From positions 434,001-498,000 of the forward strand of contig JASKOT010000004.1 in the NCBI GenBank assembly GCA_032158125.1: DNA of 64,000 nucleotides, in the 5' to 3' direction. Positions 29,982 to 39,948 of this stretch are shown here, piece after piece. Each line of letters starts with the position of its first letter. Position 1 is the stretch's first letter. The position numbers and the translations under genes are program-made. This stretch comes from Papiliotrema nemorosa (taxonomy: Eukaryota > Basidiomycota > Tremellomycetes > Tremellales > Rhynchogastremaceae). Below the pieces are notes generated by a model, which saw only the letters and a program-made list of their open reading frames with translations, had not been told where the DNA came from and did not search any database.

Positions 29982-31089
29982 TCATGACCTCCGCCTCGAC
30001 TGCCTCCAACCGGTCCTACCTTCTGCATCCTCCACCCGACACCCTAGCTCGGCCAGACCTTGCTGCAGTGCATCAGTGATCTGGATACGGACCCTTTCTT
30101 CTCCCGGAACCTCCCCGCGCCCTCGTATATCTCTCTGACCACGTTCCCATTCGCCTCCGACTCCTAGAGTCCCTGCGGCGGCGACAGTGCGCCAATCATT
30201 GACCAGAGGCTGGATGCGCGATGAAATAGAAGGGCCAAAGTTGACCGAAATCTTGGCTCCTGTGCGAGGAACGAATCGTGGAAAGTCGCGCGGCTCTGGC
30301 ATGATTTGATCGAACCCTGCCATAAGTCTAGATTGACAGCCGGACACGCACCAGAGATCCACATTGGGATGATTTCCGGCATAACCTCACTGTCCATAAT
30401 GATACGGCCCCTGATCTAAGCATTCGTCAAGCCCGTCACTCACACGCCCCATTTGAAACGAAGCAATCCTCCCTCCGGGTTGGTCGATTGTTGATTTACT
30501 TTGCCCTCGGGGAAGATGTGTATCTGCTATCAGTTCACGTATCGCAAGGACTACCTACCCATTCTCCTCGCTGAAGGAGTTTGACTGCTTGGTCAATTGC
30601 CGGTTGGAATACCCCTCCGCCGCGCTCCGTGTTGATCACCTGACCAAGCTCGAAGAATTTCGTGAACGCAGGATTGGTGAACATTATGTCTCGAGCTAGA
30701 AGTCAATTTGGTTACTTTGCCGATCCTTACCACCCAAAGTCCAGCGTGTATGGCGAGAGGTATGAGTGGGCGATGCCAGAGGAAAGTAATTCGTCAAGGG
30801 TAGGATTGTCCCCCAAGCCTGTCATGAGTGAAAGTCAGGGACGGTACTCACGAAAGGGTCATCCACGACAGAGTTGTGATTGCAGACTTGAGTCAATATT
30901 GATTTGGACCTCCTACTTACCGGTCACCACGCCTCTTTGCCTTTCCTTCCCCTTGACCGAAGGGGTCAATGCTTGGAGCAGGTAGGGCAGCCCATTGACC
31001 TGTACATCTTTCGTCCCGAATTTGAGGAAAGCTTTGCCGATGTATGCGGTTGCAGAGATCACCAGCTGTGAGGCGAATGTTGGAGACAT
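29982..31089 (-). CDS. TAZ1: tafazzin, cardiolipin transacylase
   Basis: Remodels cardiolipin acyl chains at mitochondrial membranes. After splicing, the N-terminal part reads GLPYLLQALTPSVKG...VVT|VCNHNSVVDDPF, i.e. the acyltransferase motif with N-H-N-S-V-V-D-D in place of the usual H-x4-D (N-H-x-S-x-x-D-D in tafazzins). It continues with ARDIMFTNPAFTKFFELGQVINTERG, the GEW|IHIFPEGKVN glycerophosphate-binding motif, RFKWGVGRIIMDS and PEIIPMWISG. The end matches the tafazzin C-domain (PRTGAKISVNFGPSI). The start is taken at MSPTFASQ; an upstream exon is possible because the frame is open further up. Ends 45 bp from the end of RBX1 on the other strand. Confidence 0.88.
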
Positions 31090-31325
31090 GTAAAACGTGC
31101 AATCCAAAGAATTCAAAAAAGTTGGGCAAACCATTTCAGCTACCAGGCGATGAATGACGCTGCATCGTCACGTTGCAGGCGTGCAAAACTGGATATGACC
31201 TCTTCCACAGTATTACATCCATCTTCTAGCATTGGCGCTAGATTAGGTCCACATGCATAGTGCTTGGGCGCCATGCCTTGACCATATCGCTTCTCTTCCT
31301 CAATCACCCATCATCCCATCTACCT

Positions 31326-32548
31326 TCATTCTTCCTTGTGGATTTCAATGCCGGGCTTGGCACCCAGCGCCGACTTGATCGCGCCATACATTATGAACTG
31401 AGAGCTGACAAGACCCGCAGTCATGACTGCTATCAGCAACAGGTCGACGTAGAACTCACTCATTCTCGGTCCGAGACCGGCAAATAACCCTCTAAATCCT
31501 GCCTCCTTACCTAGAGTCAACAGTCTATTTACCATGGAGCCCTTGGGGCCGTGGCCTTTGTTGATCTGCGAAAGTAAAGTGTCCGCGGGCTACCTCTTTA
31601 GCCGTTGCTGAACGTAAGGATTGTGACGACTCACATGAGACAAAACCGCTGCCGCGAAACCAGCAACAATACCCGAACCAAGAGTGATCCCAAATGTCTG
31701 AGTGGCTGATAGATTCTCCTTTGTCTCCGGAGACATTTGGTTGTACACCAATTCGGTACATCGCTCGTTGACTGTAAACTGACCGATAGCATATGGCACT
31801 TGCTTCGCAAGGATTGGAATGAATCCGGCGTAAAGGGACGAGAAGCCTTCGGTTGAGGCAATCTTGGTGAGACCAGATACGAGGCCATTCGCATACTGGT
31901 GTCAGTCACGGTACTTCCTATGGCCCTACCTTTGGGTCAGAGACTAATCGGATTCGTGTGGCTTCCAATGGAGTCAGAAGTATATCTGCGAAGAATCTGA
32001 GGTCAATCTAGAGATCGGCGTCATAGCTCACTCGGCGATAGAAGCACCTCCGAGGTAGATGGCGGTTCGGTTCTTGACCGCTGCCTCTCGGGAGCCGGAC
32101 AGCTCGACAAGATATTTTTTCTGTTATCAGGGCGGCACAACGCATGCACACTCGCAACAAACCGCAGCCTCGTAACCGGCGAACTTCGCTCCCCCTTGGA
32201 AGAAGTAGCCCACAGCTGTCGGACCAAAGCCAGTGAGAAGACCCCTTGGTCCCTCGGCAGCGACGATGGACCTCCCGGCGGTCGCCAATGATTGTCCCTT
32301 GAGTGCCGGGTCAATCTGTATCCTTGTCTTGACCACGTCAATGGCTAAAGATTCAGTAGCTGTGAGAGATGCCTTTACATACGGGTCATGCCCCCATGAG
32401 ACCTGATGGTGAGTGATGGAGGGTGAAGGGTAACTCACAATGTGCAGCAGAGCGCCCCGGCGAGAAAGAAGACACCATAGTCTTTCGGCTGGAAGTTCGG
32501 TGTCAACGGACTCGCTAAGAGAGTCTCCTTTGGCGACTTGTCAGTCAT
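31326..32548 (-). CDS. MIR1: mitochondrial phosphate carrier
   Basis: Imports phosphate with a proton across the inner mitochondrial membrane for ATP synthesis. Three carrier repeats are visible. The first reads AIDVVKTRIQIDPALKG (phosphate carriers keep P/S-x-D/E-x2-K/R here; the usual leading Pro is Ser-Leu-Ala-Ile) and continues GLLTGFGPTAVGYFFQGGAKFAGYE. The second reads LTPLEATRIRLVSDP...GFIPILAKQVPYAIGQF. The third reads PADTLLSQINKGHGPKG...GLFAGLGPRMIMTAG, with RM|IMTAG formed by a splice. The ends (start MTDKSPKETLLASPLTPNFQPKDYGVF, tail GAKPGIEIHKEE) match the MIR1/PIC2 type. Seven or so introns of 34-45 nt. Close 3' spacing (237 bp) to the tafazzin start on the same strand. Confidence 0.92.
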
Positions 32549-32914
32549 GGCTTGTGGTAGAGGGTCGAGAGGATGTGGTGAAGGTAAAAGTTGCAAAAGA
32601 GTGAGAATAATGTGCATTCCTTGTGAACAAAATCGTCGTCGCTCTTTCCTTGTGATGACGTCGTCTCTACTGTTTACAGCGCCATACAAGATTGCCCGCG
32701 GCCGTCGCAAATGCATGCATGTCTCCATCTTTTGCATAGCTCGGTCATGTAAGAGGCTCAGTGCATCTGTATGATTGGGGCCTGACGAGCTCATCCCACG
32801 ACCGCATCGAAGCAAGGACAGGCAAGCATCAGCAAATCGTGTTTTCCTCGTCACTCCCCAGTACCAGATGTGAAATGTGTATCACGGGTCGTGTCGAGGC
32901 ATTACAAAGTATAT
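32549..32914. other. upstream region of the phosphate carrier
   Basis: 366 bp without a recognised gene; promoter of MIR1 and 3' side of the small membrane protein. A frame at 32538-32774 has no conserved character. Confidence 0.5.
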
Positions 32915-33332
32915 CTAGAGCCTGTCTGATCTGTCCCCTACATCTTCCGTTGTCGAGAGGTCAAATATTTGACGGGATGTCGATTCAGATGTGGCCAGGG
33001 TGGAACGATCGCCTTGAATGAGCATCTAGCTCGCGTCTTTCTTGCGTCTTTAGCTTACCAATAACATGAATATGATACCTGCTGCAAAGATCTCGAGCGG
33101 GAGTAGAACAGATTTGGAGATCAAGGAGATAGCAAAACTGATGGCCTGATAGGATAAGCTCAGAGGGACGAGGAGAACACACCGTCAACGCTGCGAGGTA
33201 CAGCTGTGAGTATGATTCCAGCAGACTTTGTGCCTGCGGGTCCTGTCATGAGTATACAGACGAGACAAGTCGTACTGGACCTACAATCGATCCCTCTAGC
33301 CATTGCACCGCATTAGCCGGGAGATAGTCCAT
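32915..33332 (-). CDS. small single-pass membrane protein, unknown
   Basis: Not recognised. From ATG at 33332 the frame runs MDYLPANAVQWLEGSI, is spliced (donor GTAGGT) to DPQAQSLLESYSQLYLAALT, and spliced again (37-nt intron) to AISFAISLISKSVLLPLEI followed by FAAGIIFMLL, giving one or two hydrophobic helices. Without further splicing it stops at 33050 (VS*), about 68 residues. A third 33-nt intron with donor GTAAGC and acceptor CTAG would add a polar, acidic tail to a stop at 32915, about 100 residues. Consistent short introns in the right phase support a real gene; the 3' end is uncertain. Confidence 0.5.
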
Positions 33333-33801
33333 GGTCGTCGATGGATTGATGCTCTTCGACCACTGACCACTGGATGGACCGGATGAAAGGCGGGCGGGGT
33401 CCACTGATGGGTGATTTTAGCATAAAAGGGGTAATTTTGCCATTGTTGCCACCCGACCCACTCCGGTTAGACAAAGACCACACGAGGACTGGGTCGATTG
33501 TCTTGTTATTGTTAGCATCCCCTCTCTACCCTGCAAAGGTCCTGCTCGTTAGACAAGCTTCGACCGATCACTGTCGCGACTTGTCTGCCACAACCCTGGT
33601 CCTTAATACCATCAGGTCGCCTCCCGTTGGGCAATCGACTCTACCTCCCGGCAGAAAGGTACCCCGCGTTGTACCCCGTTGCCCCCCTTTGCCTCCCCGC
33701 ATTCAGATTCTAGACCTCGACTAGGTCGTGTTCGATATTCTTGCATTGATCGTCGACTCGGTTTGACCATGCCTCAGGCTCCCTTGTAGCATTCAGTCAC
33801 C
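33333..33801. other. divergent promoter region
   Basis: 469 bp between the small membrane protein and the GATA-like gene. C/T-rich near 33640-33720 (TACCCCGTTGCCCCCCTTTG). No gene recognised; the frame at 33374-33724 is not conserved in character. Confidence 0.5.
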
Positions 33802-35656
33802 ATGTCCCACACAGCCTCCTCTCGACACGTCCCTCTCCTGTCTCTCGCGCCGCCGGCCCTCGCGTTGGGTGATCGACTCACGCTCGGGAAACCCGGTGAA
33901 GAAGCAAACGTTGGCGAGATATGGAATGGCAAGTGCATACGCTAGCTCGTACTGACCTCTTCAGTGATCACTCGAGCGGCCGATCTGGTCCAAGATGGAC
34001 AGCGTTTGGAGAATCTTGCATGGCGGCATTGGTCGCAACCTAAACGAACGTTGCCTTCTCATTCGTCAAATGAATCCCTCCACACACCGACTTCGGAGCA
34101 TTCTATAACTTTTTCGCGTCGGTCGTTTGGGGGCTCGCTCAAGCTGCTGCTGGAAGAAACGACATTCAAGGATTGGGTCAAAGCTGCTCAGCTGTCTGCC
34201 CCTCCCCCTGAAACACCCTCAGCCAATCTATCAATACGCCTAGTGGAACCTACACCTGTGCCAAGTCGCGTTGGTAGCCTAGGCGTCAGCATGGCCCAGG
34301 GTGGTCTGATGGCTGATGTACCAAAACAGCCAATGCTGGTCGAAGAGGAAGAGGATGCTCCCGCTCGCAATAGCAAACGTGGGAAGTTTTTCGTTCAATC
34401 GAGTCCCAGCAAGGGATCCGGTTCAGAATCATCTCATCCCTCCCCTCACACTCGTCCGCGTAAATCATCCGATACGAAGCCCAAGAAATCGAATGACCGA
34501 CCTCCACGTCGCAACGTCTCTCTTTCGACCATGAAGGGCAAGTTTCACGCCGAAAAGCGGAGAATAGCCGAAGAATTGGCTGCCAAGGAGGAGGATGGTG
34601 GATGGGAAGATGACGAAGAGGGAACCGAGGATGAGGGTTGGCTGGATGAGGATTCGCCCGTACCTATCTGGCGTAGGAAATCCAGCACCAGGGCGACACC
34701 TCCACCTCCTGCGCCGACCCCTCTGCGTCAAATGTCAAAGCGCGAAAGGCAGGCCGCTGCGGCTGAACGAGCTCGAATAGAGGCAGAGCTGGACGCGCAG
34801 CAGAAGCGGGAAATGTTCGCCAAACAACAAATTTTTGGCAGACCAGGACCATCGGGTCTCCTGTCGGGAATGCTCAAGGCGGGAGGAAGCATGGTTGATC
34901 TGGTATGGCTGGAGGCTGCAGTATAGCGCTAATCTCTAGTCTGCAATGCGTCCCTCTCAAATTGAACGTAGGGCACCCCCGGTCCCTAGTCTCTTGCGCA
35001 GCAAATCTGCCGTAGCAGTGCCAGTGCCTACTGGTGTAAGCGTAACGATATCCTCGGGTCACAGGCCTTCAAGCGACGGTAGCAAAAGTAGTCATGACAA
35101 GGCAAGTCTTCGATCCGAGCCATTCCTTTCTGACCCTCTAGTATAACGACATTGAGATGGAAACATCCGATGAGAGTGGAGACGAAGACGACACCCTGAA
35201 CCGGGAGCAAACCGATCTGAAATTGGCAAACATTGCGGCGAAGCGCTCTCAACCAGTCTCTCTTGAAGACCAAGCAAAGACAAGGCGACGAGAGATTATC
35301 ATGCGGGAGATGTCGGAATCGTTGCGAAGGAGTGGGTCCAATGCATGGCATGTCGCTGATGCTCAGATGTTGTTCTTGAGCGCGCCAAATCGTCCACGGC
35401 ATTCAAACGACCACCACTCCCGGAGGAGCGACGAACGCAGTCGGGTAATGTATTAGGGCATGGATTCCTCAGACCGTTGACTCGAGTGGCCGAAGGAGAG
35501 CAGTTACCAAGAGCACAGTCGTCTGCCAATCTATCCCATTCCACGTCTAGTCAGGGCTCTTTGGCCATGACTAGAAGCTCTACCGAGGGGAAAAGCAGTA
35601 GTGTCGTGAATAAATCCAGGTATCCAGACAACGGGTATCGTTCACATGGGTGGTAG
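33802..35656 (+). CDS. GATA-like (DUF1752) / DUF3295 nitrogen-signalling regulator
   Basis: Exons 33802-33928, 33965-34902, 34940-35101, 35142-35331 and 35367-35656 give an open 568-residue frame. Near residue 60 the motif DGQRLENLAWRHW matches the fungal nitrogen-regulator GATA-like domain (R-x-E-N-x-x-W-R-x-W). The middle is disordered, with KRGKFFVQSSPSKGSGSESS and an acidic Trp patch GGWEDDEEGTEDEGW, and the C-terminus has REMSESLRR|NVVLERAK, features I associate with DUF3295 regulators near Mks1/TORC1 nitrogen signalling. Introns 33929-33964 and 35102-35141 both have GCAAGT donors; the first is required to read NVITRAADL in frame. Function beyond the domain match is inference. Confidence 0.7.
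33929..33964 (+). other. GC-AG intron (36 nt)
   Basis: Donor GCAAGT after EIWN-G, acceptor CAG. The only GT nearby (GTGCAT) puts the GATA-like domain out of frame and leads to a stop. Confidence 0.8.
35102..35141 (+). other. GC-AG intron (40 nt)
   Basis: Donor GCAAGT directly after AAG, acceptor CTAG. It joins SSHDK to YNDIEMETSDE and avoids the stop after DPLV. Confidence 0.7.
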
Positions 35657-35705
35657 TTTCAGTTGTAATTTATCTTTACCATCATTTCATCACTTGTTGT
35701 TGTCA

Positions 35706-37949
35706 ATGCATATGTCCCGCCGACCATCCCAGCACGAAGCAGACGTCGAAGACTCCAAACGTCGCAAAGTTCAGGTGCGAATGATGTCTCACGCAGTATC
35801 GTTGATGCATAGCGAGCATGCGACGTGTGTCGACGCAAAAAGATTCGCTGCGATGGACCCATGAACAGTCTTTCCACGAGCAGTATGGTCTGAAGTCCTT
35901 TTCATAGATGCTGATTCGCAGAGTGCGCAAACTGCCAAGAGTCCGGGATAGACTGTACCTATGTTGAAGCAGCCAAAAGAAGAGGTCCGCCCAAGGGATA
36001 TATTGAAACCCTCGAGCAGCGCTGCGTTCGTTTGGAGCGTCTTGTCCAGCAGGTAGGTCGAGGTCTTGATCACTGCTCAAGTCTAGCTGCATCCAGGTTT
36101 TGACACTCAATCCATTGTTGGCCCTTCCCTCGATCGAGAAGATTTCGATCTGCAAACATACCGAGCCGACCTCGAATCCCTGTCCATTCCTGCCTTTCCT
36201 TCAGTCAAAGAACCATCCATCCTGGGATCCCCTGCACCGTCAAGAGATCCTCACCGTCCTCCGCCGGTATGCGACGAGAATGAGCTCGAACACGCTGCAA
36301 TGCATGCTGCCATGGCCCAGGCAATGACCAAGCTCGATGTCAAAGATACCCATTGGCGCTTTCATGGCAAAGCATCTCCACACTACTTGGTCATGACATT
36401 CAACGAGATGCGTTATGCAAAGAGCGGACGCAATCTTCTCGAAGGGATTCGCCAAACGAAACGCAATGAATTCTGGCAGGTGCCAGAATGGGAGGTCGTG
36501 ATCGCCAACGAAGGTCTGCACAATGTCGACATGTCCATCTGGCCCGACAACCAGTTGGCGCTACGCTTGGTAGATGCCTATTTCACCTTTACAAACTGCC
36601 AATACCCCTTGCTGAATCGCATCATCTTCAACCAGCAATATGCGGCTGGACTTCATCTCACGAATCACGATTTCGCCAAAGTTTGTCTCATGATCTTTGC
36701 AAATGCGTCTCGGCATGTCGACGACGACCGAGTCTACTGGCCAGTGGACGACGCTATGACGGAAGAGGGTAAATCTCGTCTTCGGACCGACCTGGACGGG
36801 ACGCTCAAGTATTCGGCTGGCTGGAAGTACCTCCGAGCGGTACTCAAAATGGGCAGAAGTATCATGCAAGGTCCGAATCTCTTCGACTTTCAAGGTCAAG
36901 TGCTGTTGTGCCTGTTCCTGCACGGAAGCGCGGTCCCACACCTCACATGGATCGTTTCGGGTCTTGGACTACGCGCTGCGCAGGAGATTGGCATTCACGT
37001 TCGATCAATCTTACTGCATGCGGATCCTGTCGAGCGAGCGCTGTACAACCGAGCTTTTTGGTGTTTGTACCACATCGATCGCGTCAACTGCGCTGCCATA
37101 GGCAGGTCTGTCGCGCTCCTTGACAGCGACTTTGATGCCGACTATCCAATCGCGGTGGATGACGAGTACTGGGATACTGGAAATCCACAAACTGATTGGC
37201 GTCAACCCAGTGGTGTTCCCCAAGTAGCGGCCTTCATCCATACCTTAAAGCTGGACCACATTGTCGGTGCCGCTTTGCGAACCATATATGCCATCAATAC
37301 CCCTGTATCCTCGCGGTCGATCGTCGTAGAACTCGACTCTGCGCTCAACGCTTGGGCAGACGCCGTGCCAGACGGATTACGCTGGGATCCCACTCGATCA
37401 GACCGCCAGCTCTTTGAGCAATCGGCCACTCTGTACGCCTACTATTACTACTGCCAGATCCTGGTGCATCGGCCATTCATTCCAAGCCCATCGCAGACCG
37501 AGACTATCGGATTACCCTCTCTCGCCATCTGCTCCAACGCCTCCCGATCCATCTGCAACATCATTGATGCTGTTATGCGTCGAGGCCGACAAAGCGGCTC
37601 ATTACCAGGGCAGATACTGCCTGTAGACCTCATGCTCCCCACATGGATCGCTTCCATGATTCTTCTCATCAACATTTACAGCGGAAAACAGCAACCGGCC
37701 GAAAGGGAACGAGCGATAGCAGATGTGCAGCGTTGTATCAACGCCATGAAGGAACTCGAGCTAACCTGGCGCCAGGCAGGCAAACTGACAGACATCATGG
37801 TGGAATTCGCTCGCGAGTTGACAGAACCTGCCCAGCCCCAGCCCGAGCTGTTCGATACGAGCATGTTTGAGCCATTTTTCACCGACGGTGTGCCAGCTAT
37901 GGATGACTCGAGTGACCTGTGGGCGCAGCTCTTTGCCGGATACATGTGA
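35706..37949 (+). CDS. Zn2Cys6 transcription factor with fungal_trans domain
   Basis: Exons 35706-35774, 35813-35867, 35922-36052 and 36087-37949 give 705 residues. The binuclear zinc cluster is at residues ~25-55: CDVCRRKKIRC, DGPMNK, CANC, QESGIDC, with the third linker restored by splicing A to AG. A short basic stretch and a coiled-coil dimerisation helix follow (GYIETLEQRCVRLERLVQQ). The middle homology region (fungal_trans) is recognisable: LRLVDAYFTFTNCQYPLLNRIIF, GLGLRAAQEIGIHVR, RAFWCLYHIDRVNCAAIGR. The C-terminus is acidic (MDDSSDLWAQLFAGYM), a likely activation domain. Target genes cannot be read from sequence. Confidence 0.9.
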
Positions 37950-38012
37950 GTCGCGCTCGATGATGTATGTTGACGACAGGACGACAGATCAGCCATAACA
38001 ATGCATAATGTT

Positions 38013-39779
38013 TTACGACTGCTTTCCTGGTGCACCTGCAGAACCGGCGACCATATCCAGCGCTTTTTTGGCTTGTAATGCAGTCAATGCAGCTTGTAAT
38101 CAGCTTTTGCCGCATGCAGTTGAGCTCACCCCCGACCCCGGATCCGTCTTTTGCCAGACCAAGCTTGATTTTGTTGGCCCCGTCTTCGCCCAGCAACACT
38201 GCAAGAGCTTTCCTCACTCGTGGCTCGAAGTTTGGTAGAAATTCAGCAACACTACCATCAGCAGAGTTTTCGCCTCGAATTACCTTCCATCCAGACCGAC
38301 GTCCACCATATCAGACTTGTCACTGCCAGTGTGCTGCACAACGGCTGCGATAGCACAAGCTGCCAATGCTGCCGCCCGCCCGGACACCATGCTGCAAGCC
38401 CACTGAACAATCTCTGCAGATCCAGGGGTCAGGTGCTTTGGGTCAAGACCGAGATGCTGGACTATGATCGCCTCCACCTCTTTCAAGTCCTTTGCACCCT
38501 CGATCGCGGAGACAAAGGCAGCATCGTAGCCATAGTGAGTGTTGAGCACGGTGGTGGAGTATCCGTCGAACAGCAAGGAGAGATCGATGAAGTGCAGCAA
38601 CATGTTCCTAGAGATCTCCCCCAAATCTGTGATTCAGTGAGTATTTGGAGCGAAACCTACACATCCCGGAGACCATCTTCTCGAAAGCCTGCTTTCGACT
38701 ACTGATGAGCGCATTTCATGGAAAGACTCACGGATTGATACTCTCCCGGTCGAGCTTATTGTCGAATATTGATACTGGTAAAGTGACTCGCTATTGTCAG
38801 ACCAAGACGCTGATGCGACCTCACCTGATTATCCATCGCTCCCCACTCGGTATTGACCACCATGAACTCTCCCGCCAGTTTTCCACCTTGTTCTGCCTTT
38901 GTGATCTTTTCCTCTCCGAGCTTCTTGATCGTCCTTGTACGGTCGATGTACGCTCCATTTGTTCCGGTGCCAAAGATTGCTCCAATCAAGGCGGGACCGC
39001 TTTGGTAAGATCGAGACAGAAGCGTCCCTACAGTCTACACGTAAGCTTGATCTTGGCAAAGGCTTACATCGTTGACCAGCGCGCTACAGCGGACGTGCAT
39101 GTGCTTTCGATCCAGAGCGTCTTGCAGCAGTTTCACAACATCGTGCCCAATCGCGTTCTTGGCATTGAAACCCTTTGTCCAGGTCAAGAGTTTGCCCGCG
39201 TCTATGGCAGTCTGTTCCACCGGGAAGCTGATATCAGCGGGTGTCTGGCAAGACGCGTACGAAAAGGTGAAACCGAGATGCATTGGCTCGTTGGGATTTT
39301 GGATAGCCGAGCCAATGTCGGTGAGGAATGCGTCCACAGAGTCCGCAATGTAATCTACCGTCAGTGACGCAGAGCCGTATGCTCACCAAAAAGTACAGTC
39401 GCTTGGCCCTCCTTGAGCTCATCTGACACCTTGTACTTTTGCTGCTTGATCTCAAAACGATGTTCGCCAAAAAGCGTCACCTCGCACACACGGCTTGGTG
39501 TCAACGGGACCTAGGCAGAATCACTCACAGGTTGGTCCCTCCTAGGTCGAGAGCTAAGAAGGTACTGTCATTGAGCTCTGCCCGTCTGACGCTTACTCAC
39601 CCTTGCTCCGACCCATCTGGGACGCCAGTGACAAAACTGGGCACCATGGCTACGTCTTGGCCGTACTGATCCAGTCCCGCCTCCATTTCCTTTCGAAACT
39701 GCTTGAGTATCGCATGCAACTTGTCATCATCGAGCACAAAATAGGGCTCAAATGAAGAGCATTGGGATGGAAGGGGCAT
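38013..39779 (-). CDS. hexokinase
   Basis: Phosphorylates glucose at the head of glycolysis. The frame starts MPLPSQCSSFEPYFVLDDDKL and is spliced through eight or so short introns. Motifs: the phosphate-1 loop TFLALDLGGTNLR, the sugar-binding LGFTFSYASCQ...LTWTKGFN (TKGF), GHDVVKLLQDAL, ALVND|TVGTLL (adenosine/phosphate-2), GAIFGTGTNGAY, MVVNTEWGA and SGMYVGEISR. The C-terminal part has KMVSG..., AACAIAAVVQHTG (the AAIAA adenosine box) and ends KALDMVAGSAGAPGKQS. Length about 490 residues, normal. A C18 tract on the plus strand lies 113 bp upstream. Whether it is the HXK1 or HXK2 paralogue cannot be decided. Confidence 0.94.
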
Positions 39780-39891
39780 TATCGAGGGAAGAGTAAGATG
39801 CGGTCGGAAAAGAAGAGAAGTGAAAGAGAGGGGGAAAGTGGATAACCCATTGAAGCACGATGATGCATTATTCCCGTGGCGTCTGATGCCG

Positions 39892-39909
39892 CCCCCCCCC
39901 CCCCCCCCC
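39892..39909. repeat. C18 homopolymer tract
   Basis: Eighteen consecutive C followed by a CCTCCCCTC-rich stretch, 113 bp upstream of the hexokinase start and just past the SMC1 stop at 39949. Confidence 0.9.
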
Positions 39910-39948
39910 TTCCTCCCCTCCCCTCCCCTCCGACGTCTCCTCTCTCCT

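Noticed and set aside
37011..37429. Overlapping frames inside the 35706-37949 factor
   Set aside because: Shadow frames of one long exon with clear fungal_trans homology.
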